A stretch of DNA of 64,000 nucleotides from an uncultured Candidatus Binatia bacterium (GTDB taxonomy: Bacteria > Desulfobacterota > Binatia > UBA9968 > JAJDTQ01): positions 3,009,001 through 3,073,000 of the forward strand of contig OY282432.1 in NCBI GenBank assembly GCA_958295985.1. The letters run 5' to 3'. Below, in pieces: positions 34,555 through 43,187 of the stretch (position 1 is the stretch's first letter; every line of letters begins with the position of its first letter). The position numbers and the translations under genes are program-made. The notes under the pieces were generated by a model. It saw only the letters and a program-made list of their open reading frames with translations. It was not told the origin of the DNA and did no database searches.

Positions 34555-34764
34555 ATGGTGACGAGCACGACCGTCCTGTTGAAGAGCGCCCGCCTGCGCC
34601 TCGATTCTCTTCTGTCGGAGGAGTTGTCCTTCTACCTGAAGTCCACCGCGTTCATGACCGTCGTGGGCGCGCTCCTGTACTTGAGTCTGGCCGCGGACTA
34701 TCCCGCGGTCCACGATGCCATGCACGACTTCCGTCATGTGCTGGCCATCGTTCCGTGCCACTAG
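34555..34764 (+). CDS. cbtB: CbtB family cobalt-uptake membrane protein
   Basis: This 69-aa protein has a single transmembrane helix (about residues 31-48, TAFMTVVGALLYLSLAAD). The C-terminal tail VHDAMHDFRHVLAIVPCH contains His53, His57, His61 and the ending Cys-His. This spaced-His tail with a Pro-Cys-His end is the CbtB signature, thought to bind cobalt. The usual partner CbtA is not encoded next to it. It is divergent from a Co-type nitrile hydratase, so a role in metal supply to that enzyme is a strong inference. Confidence 0.82.
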   Translation: MVTSTTVLLKSARLRLDSLLSEELSFYLKSTAFMTVVGALLYLSLAADYPAVHDAMHDFRHVLAIVPCH

Positions 34765-34798
34765 CCGCCCGTGCCGGTCCCGACCCTCTGTGATCGGA

Positions 34799-35812
34799 AT
34801 GGCCCCATTCCTTTGCCTGGTCGGTTTGGCCGCCGCTTTCACGGCTCAAGCGGACCCCGGCCCCATACGGATCAATGTATCACCTGACATAAGCCTCCTG
34901 ACTCCCTCGAAAGACTTGGCCAACGTTGCCGTCGAAGTCCACGGGTCGAAGGGCAGGCCCGCCGGCCCCGTGGACCTTGCCGTCCGGCTCACTGCGCCGC
35001 CGCCCGGTCCTCTGGTGTCCACCGATTTCCCGCTGATCGAAGGCACCCCCCTGATCGACATGAACCTTTCCGGTGTGCCGGGGAGGTTGTCCTTGAACTA
35101 CGTCTTTCCGATTCGCGGCGCCTACCGCCTCGACGTCACCGCGGCCGATGGAGAAGGGCGCCGATGGCGGCGGTCCCTGGAGCTCGGGGTCCGGGAGAAC
35201 TCCGCCAGGGTCGCCTCCGTCACCGGCTTTGCCGTGGCGCTCTTCATCCTGGGATTCACGGCCGGCCGGCTTTTTTCGCTCCCGCCGGGCGGAGCGGCCA
35301 TGCTGATGGTCGCGCTGCTGGTCGGGGCGGGCGCCGGCGCGAGCATGAACCCGGGGCCGTCCGACAGGGGCGGGCCGGAGAACACGCTGGAAGTGACCCC
35401 CGCTCGGGTTGGCGCCATGAGCGCCATACGCTGGCGCGCGGCCGACCGTGAGCCCGCTCCCGCCCAAGTGACCTTGCGGGTGGTGCAGCTTGAAAAGGGC
35501 CGAGAGATCTTCCGGTTGAACCGGCTGCCCACCGACGGCGACCTGGACCTGTCGTTTCAATTCACCGACGCGTCCCCCCATGAGGTGACCGTCACGACCT
35601 ATGCTCCGGGTCGGGAACGCTTGAACGAGACCAAGAGAACCGTCCATGTGGATTCGGCAACCCCGCCCTTGAGCATCCGCATCCGGCCCGTCCTGCTCTT
35701 CCTGCTCGTGGTTCTGGCAGGGCTCGCCACCGGCAGGATCAGCAAGAGACGGCGTACCCCGTTGCGTTGGACCGCCAAGCGAGTCAAGATGGACCCCAAG
35801 GAGGCACCATGA
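34799..35812 (+). CDS. unrecognised membrane protein downstream of cbtB
   Basis: I do not recognise this 337-aa protein. It has a signal peptide (residues 1-19, LCLVGLAAAFTAQA) and an extracytoplasmic, probably beta-rich domain (20-135; FPIRGAYRLDVTA). Two hydrophobic segments follow (about 141-159 and 165-182), then a second soluble domain (about 195-290). A C-terminal helix (about 297-315) ends in a basic tail. GTG at 34790 is an alternative start. It lies 34 bp after cbtB in the place where CbtA is often found, and overlaps the next GST gene by 4 bp. A role in cobalt handling is possible but rests on position only. Confidence 0.75.
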   Translation: MAPFLCLVGLAAAFTAQADPGPIRINVSPDISLLTPSKDLANVAVEVHGSKGRPAGPVDLAVRLTAPPPGPLVSTDFPLIEGTPLIDMNLSGVPGRLSLNYVFPIRGAYRLDVTAADGEGRRWRRSLELGVRENSARVASVTGFAVALFILGFTAGRLFSLPPGGAAMLMVALLVGAGAGASMNPGPSDRGGPENTLEVTPARVGAMSAIRWRAADREPAPAQVTLRVVQLEKGREIFRLNRLPTDGDLDLSFQFTDASPHEVTVTTYAPGRERLNETKRTVHVDSATPPLSIRIRPVLLFLLVVLAGLATGRISKRRRTPLRWTAKRVKMDPKEAP

Positions 35813-36432
35813 TCGATCTTTATACCTGGAGAACCCCCAACGGCCGCAAGGTCTCCGTCATGCTGGAAGAACTGGAGATGCCCTACGACGTCCATCCGAT
35901 CAACATCGGCAAGGACGAGCAGTTCGCACCCGACTTCCTGACCATCAGCCCCAACAACAAGATACCCGCCATCGTCGACCGGGACGGGCCCGGTGGCGGC
36001 CCCTACAGCCTGTTCGAGTCCGGCGCCATCCTGCTCTACCTTTCGGAAAAGGCCGGCGGCCGGTTCCTGCCCGAGGAATCCCGGGCCCGCTACGACGTGG
36101 TGCAATGGCTCATGTTCCAGATGGGCGGGGTAGGGCCGATGTTCGGTCAGGCGCACCATTTCATCCGCGCCGACGAACAGGTGCCCTACGCCATCAAACG
36201 GTACAAGAACGAGACCCGGCGCCTTTATGGCGTGATGGAGAAACGCCTGTCCGACCATGAATACCTGGCCGGTGAATACTCGGTGGCTGATATCGCCACC
36301 TACCCCTGGGTCGGCCGGCACCCGATACATCAGGTGGACCTGACCGACTTCCCGCAGGTGAAGCGCTGGTTCGACACCATCGGCGCCCGGCCCGCGGTGC
36401 AGCGCGGCATGAACGTGCCCGCGGACGCATAG
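35809..36432 (+). CDS. glutathione S-transferase, YfcG/disulfide-bond oxidoreductase type
   Basis: The protein has 207 aa. It follows Escherichia coli YfcG closely in its landmarks: MIDLYTWRTPNGRKVSVMLE, SPNNKIPAIVDRDGPGGGPY, SLFESGAILLYLSEK, GGVGPMFGQAHHF and SVADIATYPWV. YfcG-type enzymes bind two glutathiones and have disulfide reductase activity with a Thr-x-Asn site rather than Cys. The start ATG overlaps the TGA of the preceding membrane protein (ATGA), so the two are translationally coupled. Confidence 0.9.
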   Translation: MIDLYTWRTPNGRKVSVMLEELEMPYDVHPINIGKDEQFAPDFLTISPNNKIPAIVDRDGPGGGPYSLFESGAILLYLSEKAGGRFLPEESRARYDVVQWLMFQMGGVGPMFGQAHHFIRADEQVPYAIKRYKNETRRLYGVMEKRLSDHEYLAGEYSVADIATYPWVGRHPIHQVDLTDFPQVKRWFDTIGARPAVQRGMNVPADA

Positions 36433-36568
36433 CACGGGAAGCAGCGGGCCGAACGCTTCGGAGATCGTTTGACAAGGCGCGCTCGCTCGTGTCAGAAAGC
36501 CACCACACCGTTTCCGTCGAAGGCTCGCGTGCGCATGGACCGGAAACGCCGTGGGACTTCCCCTGTAC

Positions 36569-36642
36569 GCCCCCGTAGCTCAGCAGGATAGAGCACAGGA
36601 TTCCTAATCCTGGTGTCGTGAGTTCGAGTCTCGCCGGGGGCA
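36569..36642 (+). tRNA. tRNA-Arg (anticodon CCT)
   Basis: Acceptor arms GCCCCCG and CGGGGGC pair over 7 bp. The D arm is GCTC...GAGC, the anticodon stem CAGGA/TCCTG holds the loop TTCCTAA (anticodon CCT, reading AGG), and the T arm contains GTTCGAGTC. The 3' CCA is not encoded. No integrase lies next to it. Confidence 0.95.
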
Positions 36643-36667
36643 CGTCCCTGCCGTGTCGGGTAGGGTG

Positions 36668-38668
36668 TCAAGGGCGCTCACGCTGCTGGGTGTCCACCGC
36701 GTCCAGAAACGCCTGACCGGAATCGGCCAGCATCCCATCCATGTCCGCCGCAAGCATGAAGCCGGCCTCGACCAGGGACCGGATACTCGCGAGTACTTGC
36801 CGGAGATAGTCATCCACGTTGCGGTAGCGTTCCTCCAGAGACGTCCGCGGGTCGCCGCCGGCCTCTCGTTCAGCCCGGGTCCGGGAAAAGGGGATGCACG
36901 AGCCCAGCAGACCTGCCAACTCGCCTTCCGCCAGTTCTTCGGATTGCAGGTTCCATCCGGTGTAGGTGGCCAGGGGGACGGTGATCCAGGGAAGGCGGAT
37001 GCCGGCGACGTCGTTCCCGTCCGCGTCCACCGCGGGTACGAGGATGCTGTAACCGGCCCCGTCGGCCGGAGCCTTCGGGCGAGCGTCGATGACGCCCCCG
37101 GCAACGCCCTCGCCGTAGTCGAGGAAAAGTTGACGGTTGCAGAGGCCGGTGCAGGCCGCTCCGGGGATGGCCGGGAACCCGGTGCGGAGACTTTCCGGGG
37201 TTGCAAGGGTGCCGTCGGCGCTACGCGGGATTTGGCTCGGAGGCGGCGCGGTGCCGTCGGTGGCCCACCGGTCCATGGCGATGATGAGGGCGCGCAGGGC
37301 CGAGCCGATGCTCAGAGGGTTGCTCAGGTGCCGGGTCTTGCCCCGTTCGGCCCGGGCGCCGTAGGGCGCGTTGTGCTGGGTACTGGCAACCAGGTACATG
37401 CGCACGCGGTCGGGCAGAGGGACGTCCTTTCCCCGGCCGTCGGTGTGGGCCAGCGCTCCGCGCTTCTGCCAGTACTCGGTGGAGGTCTGGGTGTGGACGA
37501 CCAGAGGGTCGGTGGCGGGGCGCTTGAGGATGCCGTCGCTGCGGCCCGTCTGGGGGTCCTCCATGATGTTATAGGCAAACGGGAAGAGCTCGGGCTCGAG
37601 CTGGTTGGTGTGCTGCTGACACGAGGTGACGGGCCGGGCGAACTCGTAGTTGAGGAACATGCGTCCACCGCCCGAGGCGTGGGGCGCGATGGCGTCGAAC
37701 ACCCGCCGGCCCCCTTCGTCCTCGTTGAACCCCTGATAGACCAGGTCCCGCAGGAACCTTCCGCTCTGGGAGCGGCCCCAGGCATAGACCTTCTCGACGC
37801 GCGTTCCGCCGGCCAGGGGGTTGGGGCTGCCGGCGCCGTCTTCGGTCTCGTAGCGCAGAAACGAGACCAGATCGCGCACCGCGGCGAACCCCAGGCCCAG
37901 CACCAGCGGGTCCCGGGCCATATACACCAGCTCGTAGACGGCCCCGGGAATGAAGCCGTCCGGCAAATGGAGATGGGACGCGCTCGGCGTGGTCTCCCGT
38001 GACCCGTTCCCGCCCTCGACGGCGAACGCCCAGTCCGTATGCGGGATGACTTCCCGTTGACCGTAAGAGCGCATCCTTACCGTCAACTCGGCCTGCGAGG
38101 TATTCGGACCGGCGGCCGCGTAGCTGCGGACACGCGGGTCGCCGCTCAGGGGTCGGGAGTAGACGCCTGGCCGGTTCACGCAGATCTCGGTCCGCACGAG
38201 CCGCCGAATGGGCCGGCCCTGGTCCGTGGCGACGGGGACGTCCAGCACCATCCCGTCCTTCCAGGGGACGAGGTCTCCCTGCCAACCGGAGGTAACCCAG
38301 GTGTAGCCCCAACGCATCAGGAAACCGTTTCCGGCGTGTTCCGGGGTGACGGGGTCGTTGCACTCCGGAGCGTCGTTGAGGAACATCAAGGCCCGCTTGC
38401 TGCCCCGGTTGGGCGCCTCGTAGAGCACGCGGCCGTTGCCCCTGCGGGTGTCCTTCGGCCGCAGGACGTGGACGTCGCAAGAGTACTCCACGGCGCCGCG
38501 CTCGTTGCGGGGAGCCCTGGAGAGGTTGACGATGCCGTGGTTCAGCGGGTCCTCCGGCGCCACCTCTCCATAAGCCTTCCCGGCCACGATCTCGTAGGCC
38601 CCCGCGGCCTCGAACTCTCGACCGTCCGCGAACGGCTGCACGCGACTTGCAACGAAACGACTCAACAT
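36668..38668 (-). CDS. alpha/beta hydrolase domain protein (Abhydrolase_10 type)
   Basis: This 666-aa protein is a large alpha/beta hydrolase of the kind found in environmental bacteria. The nucleophile elbow is AWGRSQSGRFLRDL in the middle of the chain, and SCQQHTNQLEPELFPF and HNAPYGAR follow. The start at 38668 gives MLSRFVASRVQPFADG. No signal peptide is evident. It is convergent with the tRNA. The reaction is unknown; esterase, lactonase or amidase are all possible. Confidence 0.83.
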   Translation of the reverse strand: MLSRFVASRVQPFADGREFEAAGAYEIVAGKAYGEVAPEDPLNHGIVNLSRAPRNERGAVEYSCDVHVLRPKDTRRGNGRVLYEAPNRGSKRALMFLNDAPECNDPVTPEHAGNGFLMRWGYTWVTSGWQGDLVPWKDGMVLDVPVATDQGRPIRRLVRTEICVNRPGVYSRPLSGDPRVRSYAAAGPNTSQAELTVRMRSYGQREVIPHTDWAFAVEGGNGSRETTPSASHLHLPDGFIPGAVYELVYMARDPLVLGLGFAAVRDLVSFLRYETEDGAGSPNPLAGGTRVEKVYAWGRSQSGRFLRDLVYQGFNEDEGGRRVFDAIAPHASGGGRMFLNYEFARPVTSCQQHTNQLEPELFPFAYNIMEDPQTGRSDGILKRPATDPLVVHTQTSTEYWQKRGALAHTDGRGKDVPLPDRVRMYLVASTQHNAPYGARAERGKTRHLSNPLSIGSALRALIIAMDRWATDGTAPPPSQIPRSADGTLATPESLRTGFPAIPGAACTGLCNRQLFLDYGEGVAGGVIDARPKAPADGAGYSILVPAVDADGNDVAGIRLPWITVPLATYTGWNLQSEELAEGELAGLLGSCIPFSRTRAEREAGGDPRTSLEERYRNVDDYLRQVLASIRSLVEAGFMLAADMDGMLADSGQAFLDAVDTQQRERP

Positions 38669-38806
38669 GGACGGAACCTCCGGTCGGGGAGAAGACGGCC
38701 CATCAAGCCCCCATGGGGCGAAACGCGTACTCAAGGGACGGGGCAGGGCGGCGCAGCGTTTCCGGTGCGGACACGAGCCCGAAAGGGGAGCAGGGAGGTA
38801 GCTCAG

Positions 38807-39358
38807 TCAGAAAATTTCCCTCAGGTCGATGGTCAGGCCCGGCAGCAGCGGCGTGGGGAAGGTATCCGTCCGGCTGTAACGCCCGGTCGCGACCATCCGT
38901 CCGTCTTCCAGCCGGAGCGTCTCGACGGTAGCGGCCATGGGGTCCGCCAGCCAGTATTCGGCCACGCCGTAGCGCGCGTAAAGCTCCATCTTGACGCTGC
39001 GGTCGCGCTGCCTGGTGGCCGGCGAGGCGATCTCGACGACGAGGTCCGGGGCGCCGTGGACGTCGCGTTCGGTGATGATCGATGCCCGCCCCGCGGATAC
39101 GAAGAGGATGTCCGGCTGTACCACGTTGGTGTCGGAGAGGCGAACGTCCGTGGGTGCGACGAGCACTTCACCCAGGCCGTGAACCCTGGCGAACGGCGCC
39201 AGCAGAACGGTGAGATTGACCGCAACTCTCTGGTGCGACGGGGTGGGAGCCGGTTCCATGACCAGCAGCTCTCCGTCGATGAGTTCGTAGCGGACGTCAT
39301 CCGGCGTGTTGAGGTAGTCTTGGTAAGTGCACGGGGAAAGGCTGGGCCGGGTCGTCAT
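38807..39358 (-). CDS. Uma2 family (DUF820) nuclease-fold protein
   Basis: The protein has 183 aa and is a member of the Uma2/PD-(D/E)XK-like superfamily. The core is visible as YELIDGELLVMEPAP, VVQPDILFV, DLVVEIASPAT and KMELYARYGVAEYWLAD. Uma2 proteins are very common in cyanobacteria and some proteobacteria and have no firm function, although the fold suggests an endonuclease. It is a single gene. A longer upstream reading was rejected because GGGGGG lies just before the ATG at 39358. Confidence 0.85.
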   Translation of the reverse strand: MTTRPSLSPCTYQDYLNTPDDVRYELIDGELLVMEPAPTPSHQRVAVNLTVLLAPFARVHGLGEVLVAPTDVRLSDTNVVQPDILFVSAGRASIITERDVHGAPDLVVEIASPATRQRDRSVKMELYARYGVAEYWLADPMAATVETLRLEDGRMVATGRYSRTDTFPTPLLPGLTIDLREIF

Positions 39359-39572
39359 CACGAGCCCCCCGTCGTGTCTCGATCGGCCTGCCGCCGCATG
39401 GATCGAAAGAACCAGGGATGAGGGGAAAAAGCAAGCGCATGAGCACGGGCAGGGCAAGACCGGACGGCGTTTCATCAACCCAGGGAAATGCGCTACGTTG
39501 AGCACGGACCCGCCAATCGACGCTGCGCACCACGCGCGGTGCGGGCCAGACTCTCTGACGGAGGAAGCCGGC

Positions 39573-40409
39573 ATGATCAAGCCTACCGCACTGAAACGAG
39601 GACACTACGAATGCAAGTCCCTGGACGACACCTTGCCGGTGCTCGCCGACCTGCTGGCGTTCGAGATCGTTCGGCAAGGTCCCGGACGGGCGACGGTTAA
39701 GCATCCCAATACCGACTGGGAGCTGGTGGTCCACGAGGGCGAGCCCGAGGCCGTGGACAAGCCGCACCTGCACCATTACGGCGTGCGGGTCGAAACCGTC
39801 GAGGAAGTGAACGCGGCTTACGAGTACCTCCAGTCGCAGAAGGACCGCTACAAGCTCAAGCGCGTGAGCCGTCCTCACGAAAACCACTTCGCCCATTCCG
39901 TCTATTTCCGTGAACCGGGCGGCAACGACTGGGAGATCGAGTACTACGACCACGAGGCCGTGGAGAGGGGCCAGCGGAACGCCGTCAACCCCTGGCGTGA
40001 GAAAATGCCGGAGGAGCGCTTTCCCGGGCGGGGCTACGTGCCTCAGGCGCTGAGCCACGGCACCCGCGAATGCGACGACAAGGAAGTGAGCGCGCGCTTC
40101 TACAGCGAGGTGCTGGGGCTGGAGATCGCGGGGGGCGGCCGGTCATCGGTGTATATCAAGCACTACGATACGCCCTGGTACGTGGTGGTCCTGCCGGGCC
40201 GGACGCGCCACTACGTGTCCTCGTTGAACCGGTTCACGCTCCAGGTTGAGACCGAGCAGGAGGTGGTGGACGCGCACCGGACGTTCCTGACATCGGGCGA
40301 AGGCGCCGGCATCGGCGAGGTGCAGGACCTCCGGTCCGACGACGGCGAGGTCTCGTTCGTCTTCAGCGACCTCGACCGGAACTGGTGGGACATCTGCGCG
40401 GCCGGGTAG
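39573..40409 (+). CDS. VOC superfamily (glyoxalase/extradiol dioxygenase-like) protein
   Basis: The protein has 278 aa with two vicinal-oxygen-chelate domains, about 1-125 and 150-278. HHYGVRVE and FREPGGNDWEIEYYDHE in the first domain and SHGTRECDDKEVSARFYSEV in the second resemble type I extradiol dioxygenase modules. The potential metal ligands (His in the first strand and Glu in EIEYYDHE) are present only in part, so the true reaction is uncertain. It is followed after 23 bp by a YciI-like gene, probably co-transcribed. Confidence 0.8.
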   Translation: MIKPTALKRGHYECKSLDDTLPVLADLLAFEIVRQGPGRATVKHPNTDWELVVHEGEPEAVDKPHLHHYGVRVETVEEVNAAYEYLQSQKDRYKLKRVSRPHENHFAHSVYFREPGGNDWEIEYYDHEAVERGQRNAVNPWREKMPEERFPGRGYVPQALSHGTRECDDKEVSARFYSEVLGLEIAGGGRSSVYIKHYDTPWYVVVLPGRTRHYVSSLNRFTLQVETEQEVVDAHRTFLTSGEGAGIGEVQDLRSDDGEVSFVFSDLDRNWWDICAAG

Positions 40410-40432
40410 AGCACGACAAAGGAGAAACGGGC

Positions 40433-40744
40433 ATGTGGTTCATTGCACTCAGGAGCGCGGTCAGGCCCAGGGACGAGTGGAACGTAACGCTGGACGACCA
40501 TCTGTCGTGGATGAAGCGGCAGCATGAGGCAGGGAAGATCCTCATGTCCGGGCCGACGCCGGACCGCAAGCTCGGCATCTACCTCATCCGCGCGGACTCC
40601 CGGGAGGAGGCGGAAGGCATCGCCGGCAGCGATCCCTACACCGCGGCCGGATTCTGCACGTTCGAGCTGATCGAATGGGAGCTGCACCAGATCATGGGAA
40701 CCGGACCGTTCTCCATGGCCGAGATCGAGGCGCACGGCCGTTAG
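40433..40744 (+). CDS. YciI-like protein
   Basis: This 103-aa single-domain ferredoxin-like fold protein has the YciI landmarks DDHLSWMKRQHEAGKILMSGP (the Asp/His pair) and DSREEAEGIAGSDPYTAAG. The family includes a few lyases (for example chloromuconolactone dehalogenase relatives), while most members have no known function. AAAGGAGAAACGGGC before ATG 40433 is a strong ribosome site. It may act with the adjacent VOC protein in an aromatic pathway (inference). Confidence 0.83.
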   Translation: MWFIALRSAVRPRDEWNVTLDDHLSWMKRQHEAGKILMSGPTPDRKLGIYLIRADSREEAEGIAGSDPYTAAGFCTFELIEWELHQIMGTGPFSMAEIEAHGR

Positions 40745-40756
40745 GGTCTTGTGGGG

Positions 40757-41536
40757 CTATAGCGCGGCCGTAGAGAACGTGCGGCGCCAGGCGAAGGCGC
40801 GCTGCTCGAAGCGGGCGATGACTCCGTACTCGATGATCAGCATGAGGATCACGAAGAGCAGGATCCAGGCCAGTACCTGCTCCATGTCGAAGCTCTCGAA
40901 CCAGAAGAAGAACATGTAGCCGATGCCGAACTTGATGCCGAAGGTCTCGGCCAGCGCGACGATCTTCCAGGTCATGCCGAAGGAGTACCGGAACGCGGAC
41001 ATGAGGTAGGGCATGAGCTGGGGTATGTAGACCTTGCGAAACAGCATCCACCTGTTGGCCTTGAAGGACCGGGCCATGTCCATCAGGCTCTTGTCCATGG
41101 CCTTGGTGCCTTCCGCCATGTTGACGGTCACGAAGGGCGTGACCACGGCCATGACCGCTACGAGGCTCCCGCTCTCGCTGAACCCGAACCAGAGCACCGC
41201 CAGGAAGACCATCAGTATGGTGGGTATGGTCAGGAACAGGGGGATCAGGCTCATGAGCGCATGTTCCACGGTCTTGCGGAGCCCCATGGCCAGCCCGATG
41301 GCGATGCCCGCGAGCATGGCCGCCACGAACGCGATCAGGATGCGGAGCAAGGTGATGCCGATGTGGAAGAAGGCCGAGTTGCCCTCGGGACCCGCCTCCG
41401 TAAGGATCCGCACCATGGTCAGAAGGATCCGGTACGGGCTCGGCAGGACCTCCGGCGACGTGAACAGGGAAGCGATCCACCAACACACCACCAGTGTCAC
41501 CATGGACGCCAGCCGCATGTAGAGACGCATCTTCAT
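40757..41536 (-). CDS. ABC transporter permease, NitT/TauT (SsuC) type, second copy
   Basis: This 259-aa membrane protein of the BPD_transp_1 family has about six helices. The coupling motif is EGTKAMDKSLMDMARSFKANRWMLFRKVYIPQLMPYL (EAA loop, described here only by its start and end residues E and L, about 143-178). The ATG overlaps the ATPase gene stop by 4 bp. A paralogous permease lies on the other side of the ATPase gene, so the channel may be a heterodimer. Confidence 0.9.
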   Translation of the reverse strand: MKMRLYMRLASMVTLVVCWWIASLFTSPEVLPSPYRILLTMVRILTEAGPEGNSAFFHIGITLLRILIAFVAAMLAGIAIGLAMGLRKTVEHALMSLIPLFLTIPTILMVFLAVLWFGFSESGSLVAVMAVVTPFVTVNMAEGTKAMDKSLMDMARSFKANRWMLFRKVYIPQLMPYLMSAFRYSFGMTWKIVALAETFGIKFGIGYMFFFWFESFDMEQVLAWILLFVILMLIIEYGVIARFEQRAFAWRRTFSTAAL

Positions 41537-42312
41537 TGGGGCTGTTGCTCCAGGACCGCGAAGAACTCCTGCACCAGCTCCTTCTCCATGTCGAACAACC
41601 GCGTATCCTCGGGTTGCCTGGGCCGCGGCAGGTCCACGTGCACGTGCTTGAAGATTCGCGCCGGCTTGGTGCTCATCATGTAAACGTCGTCGGAAAGATA
41701 GACGGCCTCCCGCAGGTCGTGGGTGACGAACAGGATGGTGGTCTTCTCCCTTTCCAGGATGTCCATCAGGTCCATGCGCATCTTGCGCGCGGTGATCTCG
41801 TCCAGATGGCTGAAAGGCTCGTCCATGAGCAGGATGTCTGGCTCGATGGCCAGGGCGCGCGCAATCGCCACACGCTGCTGCATCCCGCCGGAAAGGTTGA
41901 GGGGATAGTTCGGCTCCTGGCCCGCCAGCCCCACCATGTCGAGGTACTTGCCGACGCGGTCTCGCCACTGCTCGCGCGGCACCGCCTGGGCCTCCAGCGC
42001 GAACCGGATATTGTCCTCCACCGTGAGCCAGTTCAGCAGGCGGGCGCTCTGGAAAACGTAGCCGACGTGGGCGCTGCCGTCCGGGGACTGGGCCGCGGGG
42101 TGTACCGTGACGCTGCCGCCGTTGTCCTGCTCGATGCCCGCGATGACGTTCAACAGCGTGGACTTGCCGCAGCCGGACGGACCCACGAGGCTGGCGAATT
42201 CGCCCTCCTTGACGTCGAGGCTCAGTGCGTCGAGCACCACGAACTCCGCGCCGCCGCCCGGAGCCGGAAACTTTTTCGTCAAGCTGTCTACCTGAACGAC
42301 CGTTGAAGCCAT
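41533..42312 (-). CDS. ABC transporter ATP-binding protein, NitT/TauT type
   Basis: The protein has 259 aa. Walker A is GPSGCGKST, the signature is LSGGMQQRVAIARAL, Walker B is DILLMDEPFSHLD and the switch His is in FVTHDLREA. It powers import of a small anion or organic acid. The start at 42312 (MASTVVQVDSL) is chosen over an upstream Met. It lies 22 bp after permease 1 and overlaps permease 2 by 4 bp. Confidence 0.93.
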   Translation of the reverse strand: MASTVVQVDSLTKKFPAPGGGAEFVVLDALSLDVKEGEFASLVGPSGCGKSTLLNVIAGIEQDNGGSVTVHPAAQSPDGSAHVGYVFQSARLLNWLTVEDNIRFALEAQAVPREQWRDRVGKYLDMVGLAGQEPNYPLNLSGGMQQRVAIARALAIEPDILLMDEPFSHLDEITARKMRMDLMDILEREKTTILFVTHDLREAVYLSDDVYMMSTKPARIFKHVHVDLPRPRQPEDTRLFDMEKELVQEFFAVLEQQPQ

Positions 42313-42334
42313 GAAGAATACCTGTATCGAATGA

Positions 42335-43099
42335 TCAGGTGGCGACCTGATGCCGCCACCGGAACGCACGCCTCTCCCAGGACCGGAATATCAACACGTC
42401 CACCAGGACCATGAAGATCATGAAGCTCACACCCCAGGCAAGCATCAGGTCGACGCTGGTATCTTCGAAATGAATCATCAGCTTCTGACCGACGCCGCTG
42501 CCCACGGCAAAGGCCTCTCCCACCAGCACGATCTTCCAGGACAGCGAGAGCGCGATCCGCATGGACGAGAAGATATAGGGCAGGAGCTGCGGCAGGATCA
42601 CCTTGCGGACGATCAGATGCCGGTTCGCCTTGTAGACCTTGGCCATGTCGATGACTTCCCTGTCGATGGCCTTGGTCCCCTCCCATACGTTGAGCGCCAC
42701 GAAGGGAAAGACGATGAGCACCGTGGTGAAGACCGGTCCGACGTCCGAAAGGCCGAACCACAAGACTGCCAGAAAGGCCCAGCAAACCGCGGGGAAAGTG
42801 AGCAGCACCATGATCCAACCGTCCAGGAACGCCTCCACGTGCCTGTGGAGTCCCATGATCAGGCCGGCGAAGCCGCCGATGATCATGGAGGCGATGAGAC
42901 CCAGGATGATCCGCCGGAGCGTGTCCCAGACCACGGTGTAGCTGCTGGGTTCCGAATAGACGACCAGTAGTCTGCTCAAAAGCTCCTGCGGCCCCGGCAG
43001 GAAAGCCGGCAGAAACCGGAACGATACGACTTGCCACAGTACGACGAAGCCGACGAACGTAAGAACTCCGGCCATAAGACCGGGCCTGCCCTTGATCAT
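42335..43099 (-). CDS. ABC transporter permease, NitT/TauT (SsuC) type, first copy
   Basis: The protein has 254 aa and about six helices. The EAA loop begins EGTKAIDREVIDMAKVYKAN and ends at ILPQLLPYIF. It is similar along its length to the protein at 40757-41536, which shows an old duplication. It lies between the binding-protein gene and the ATPase gene in the same direction. Confidence 0.9.
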   Translation of the reverse strand: MIKGRPGLMAGVLTFVGFVVLWQVVSFRFLPAFLPGPQELLSRLLVVYSEPSSYTVVWDTLRRIILGLIASMIIGGFAGLIMGLHRHVEAFLDGWIMVLLTFPAVCWAFLAVLWFGLSDVGPVFTTVLIVFPFVALNVWEGTKAIDREVIDMAKVYKANRHLIVRKVILPQLLPYIFSSMRIALSLSWKIVLVGEAFAVGSGVGQKLMIHFEDTSVDLMLAWGVSFMIFMVLVDVLIFRSWERRAFRWRHQVAT

Positions 43100-43187
43100 G
43101 AGGAGAGCCTGTCGGGGATGGGCGCAAAGGCGCCGGGTCCTCGGAGCGGCCGAAGCCGTCCCGAGAACCCGAACGCCGTGACGTCGA

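Noticed and set aside
36433..36568. tRNA-Arg promoter with TTGACA at 36469
   Set aside because: The expected -10 region (TCAGAA) is a poor match, so I did not list it as a feature.
36569..36668. tRNA-Arg as an integration site for a genomic island
   Set aside because: No integrase and no direct repeat of the tRNA 3' end was found downstream.
40742..40755. Another stop-codon motif copy at the YciI gene (TAGGGTCTTGTGG)
   Set aside because: Too many differences from TAGTGTCCTGTCC to list as a feature; mentioned only as a very weak match.
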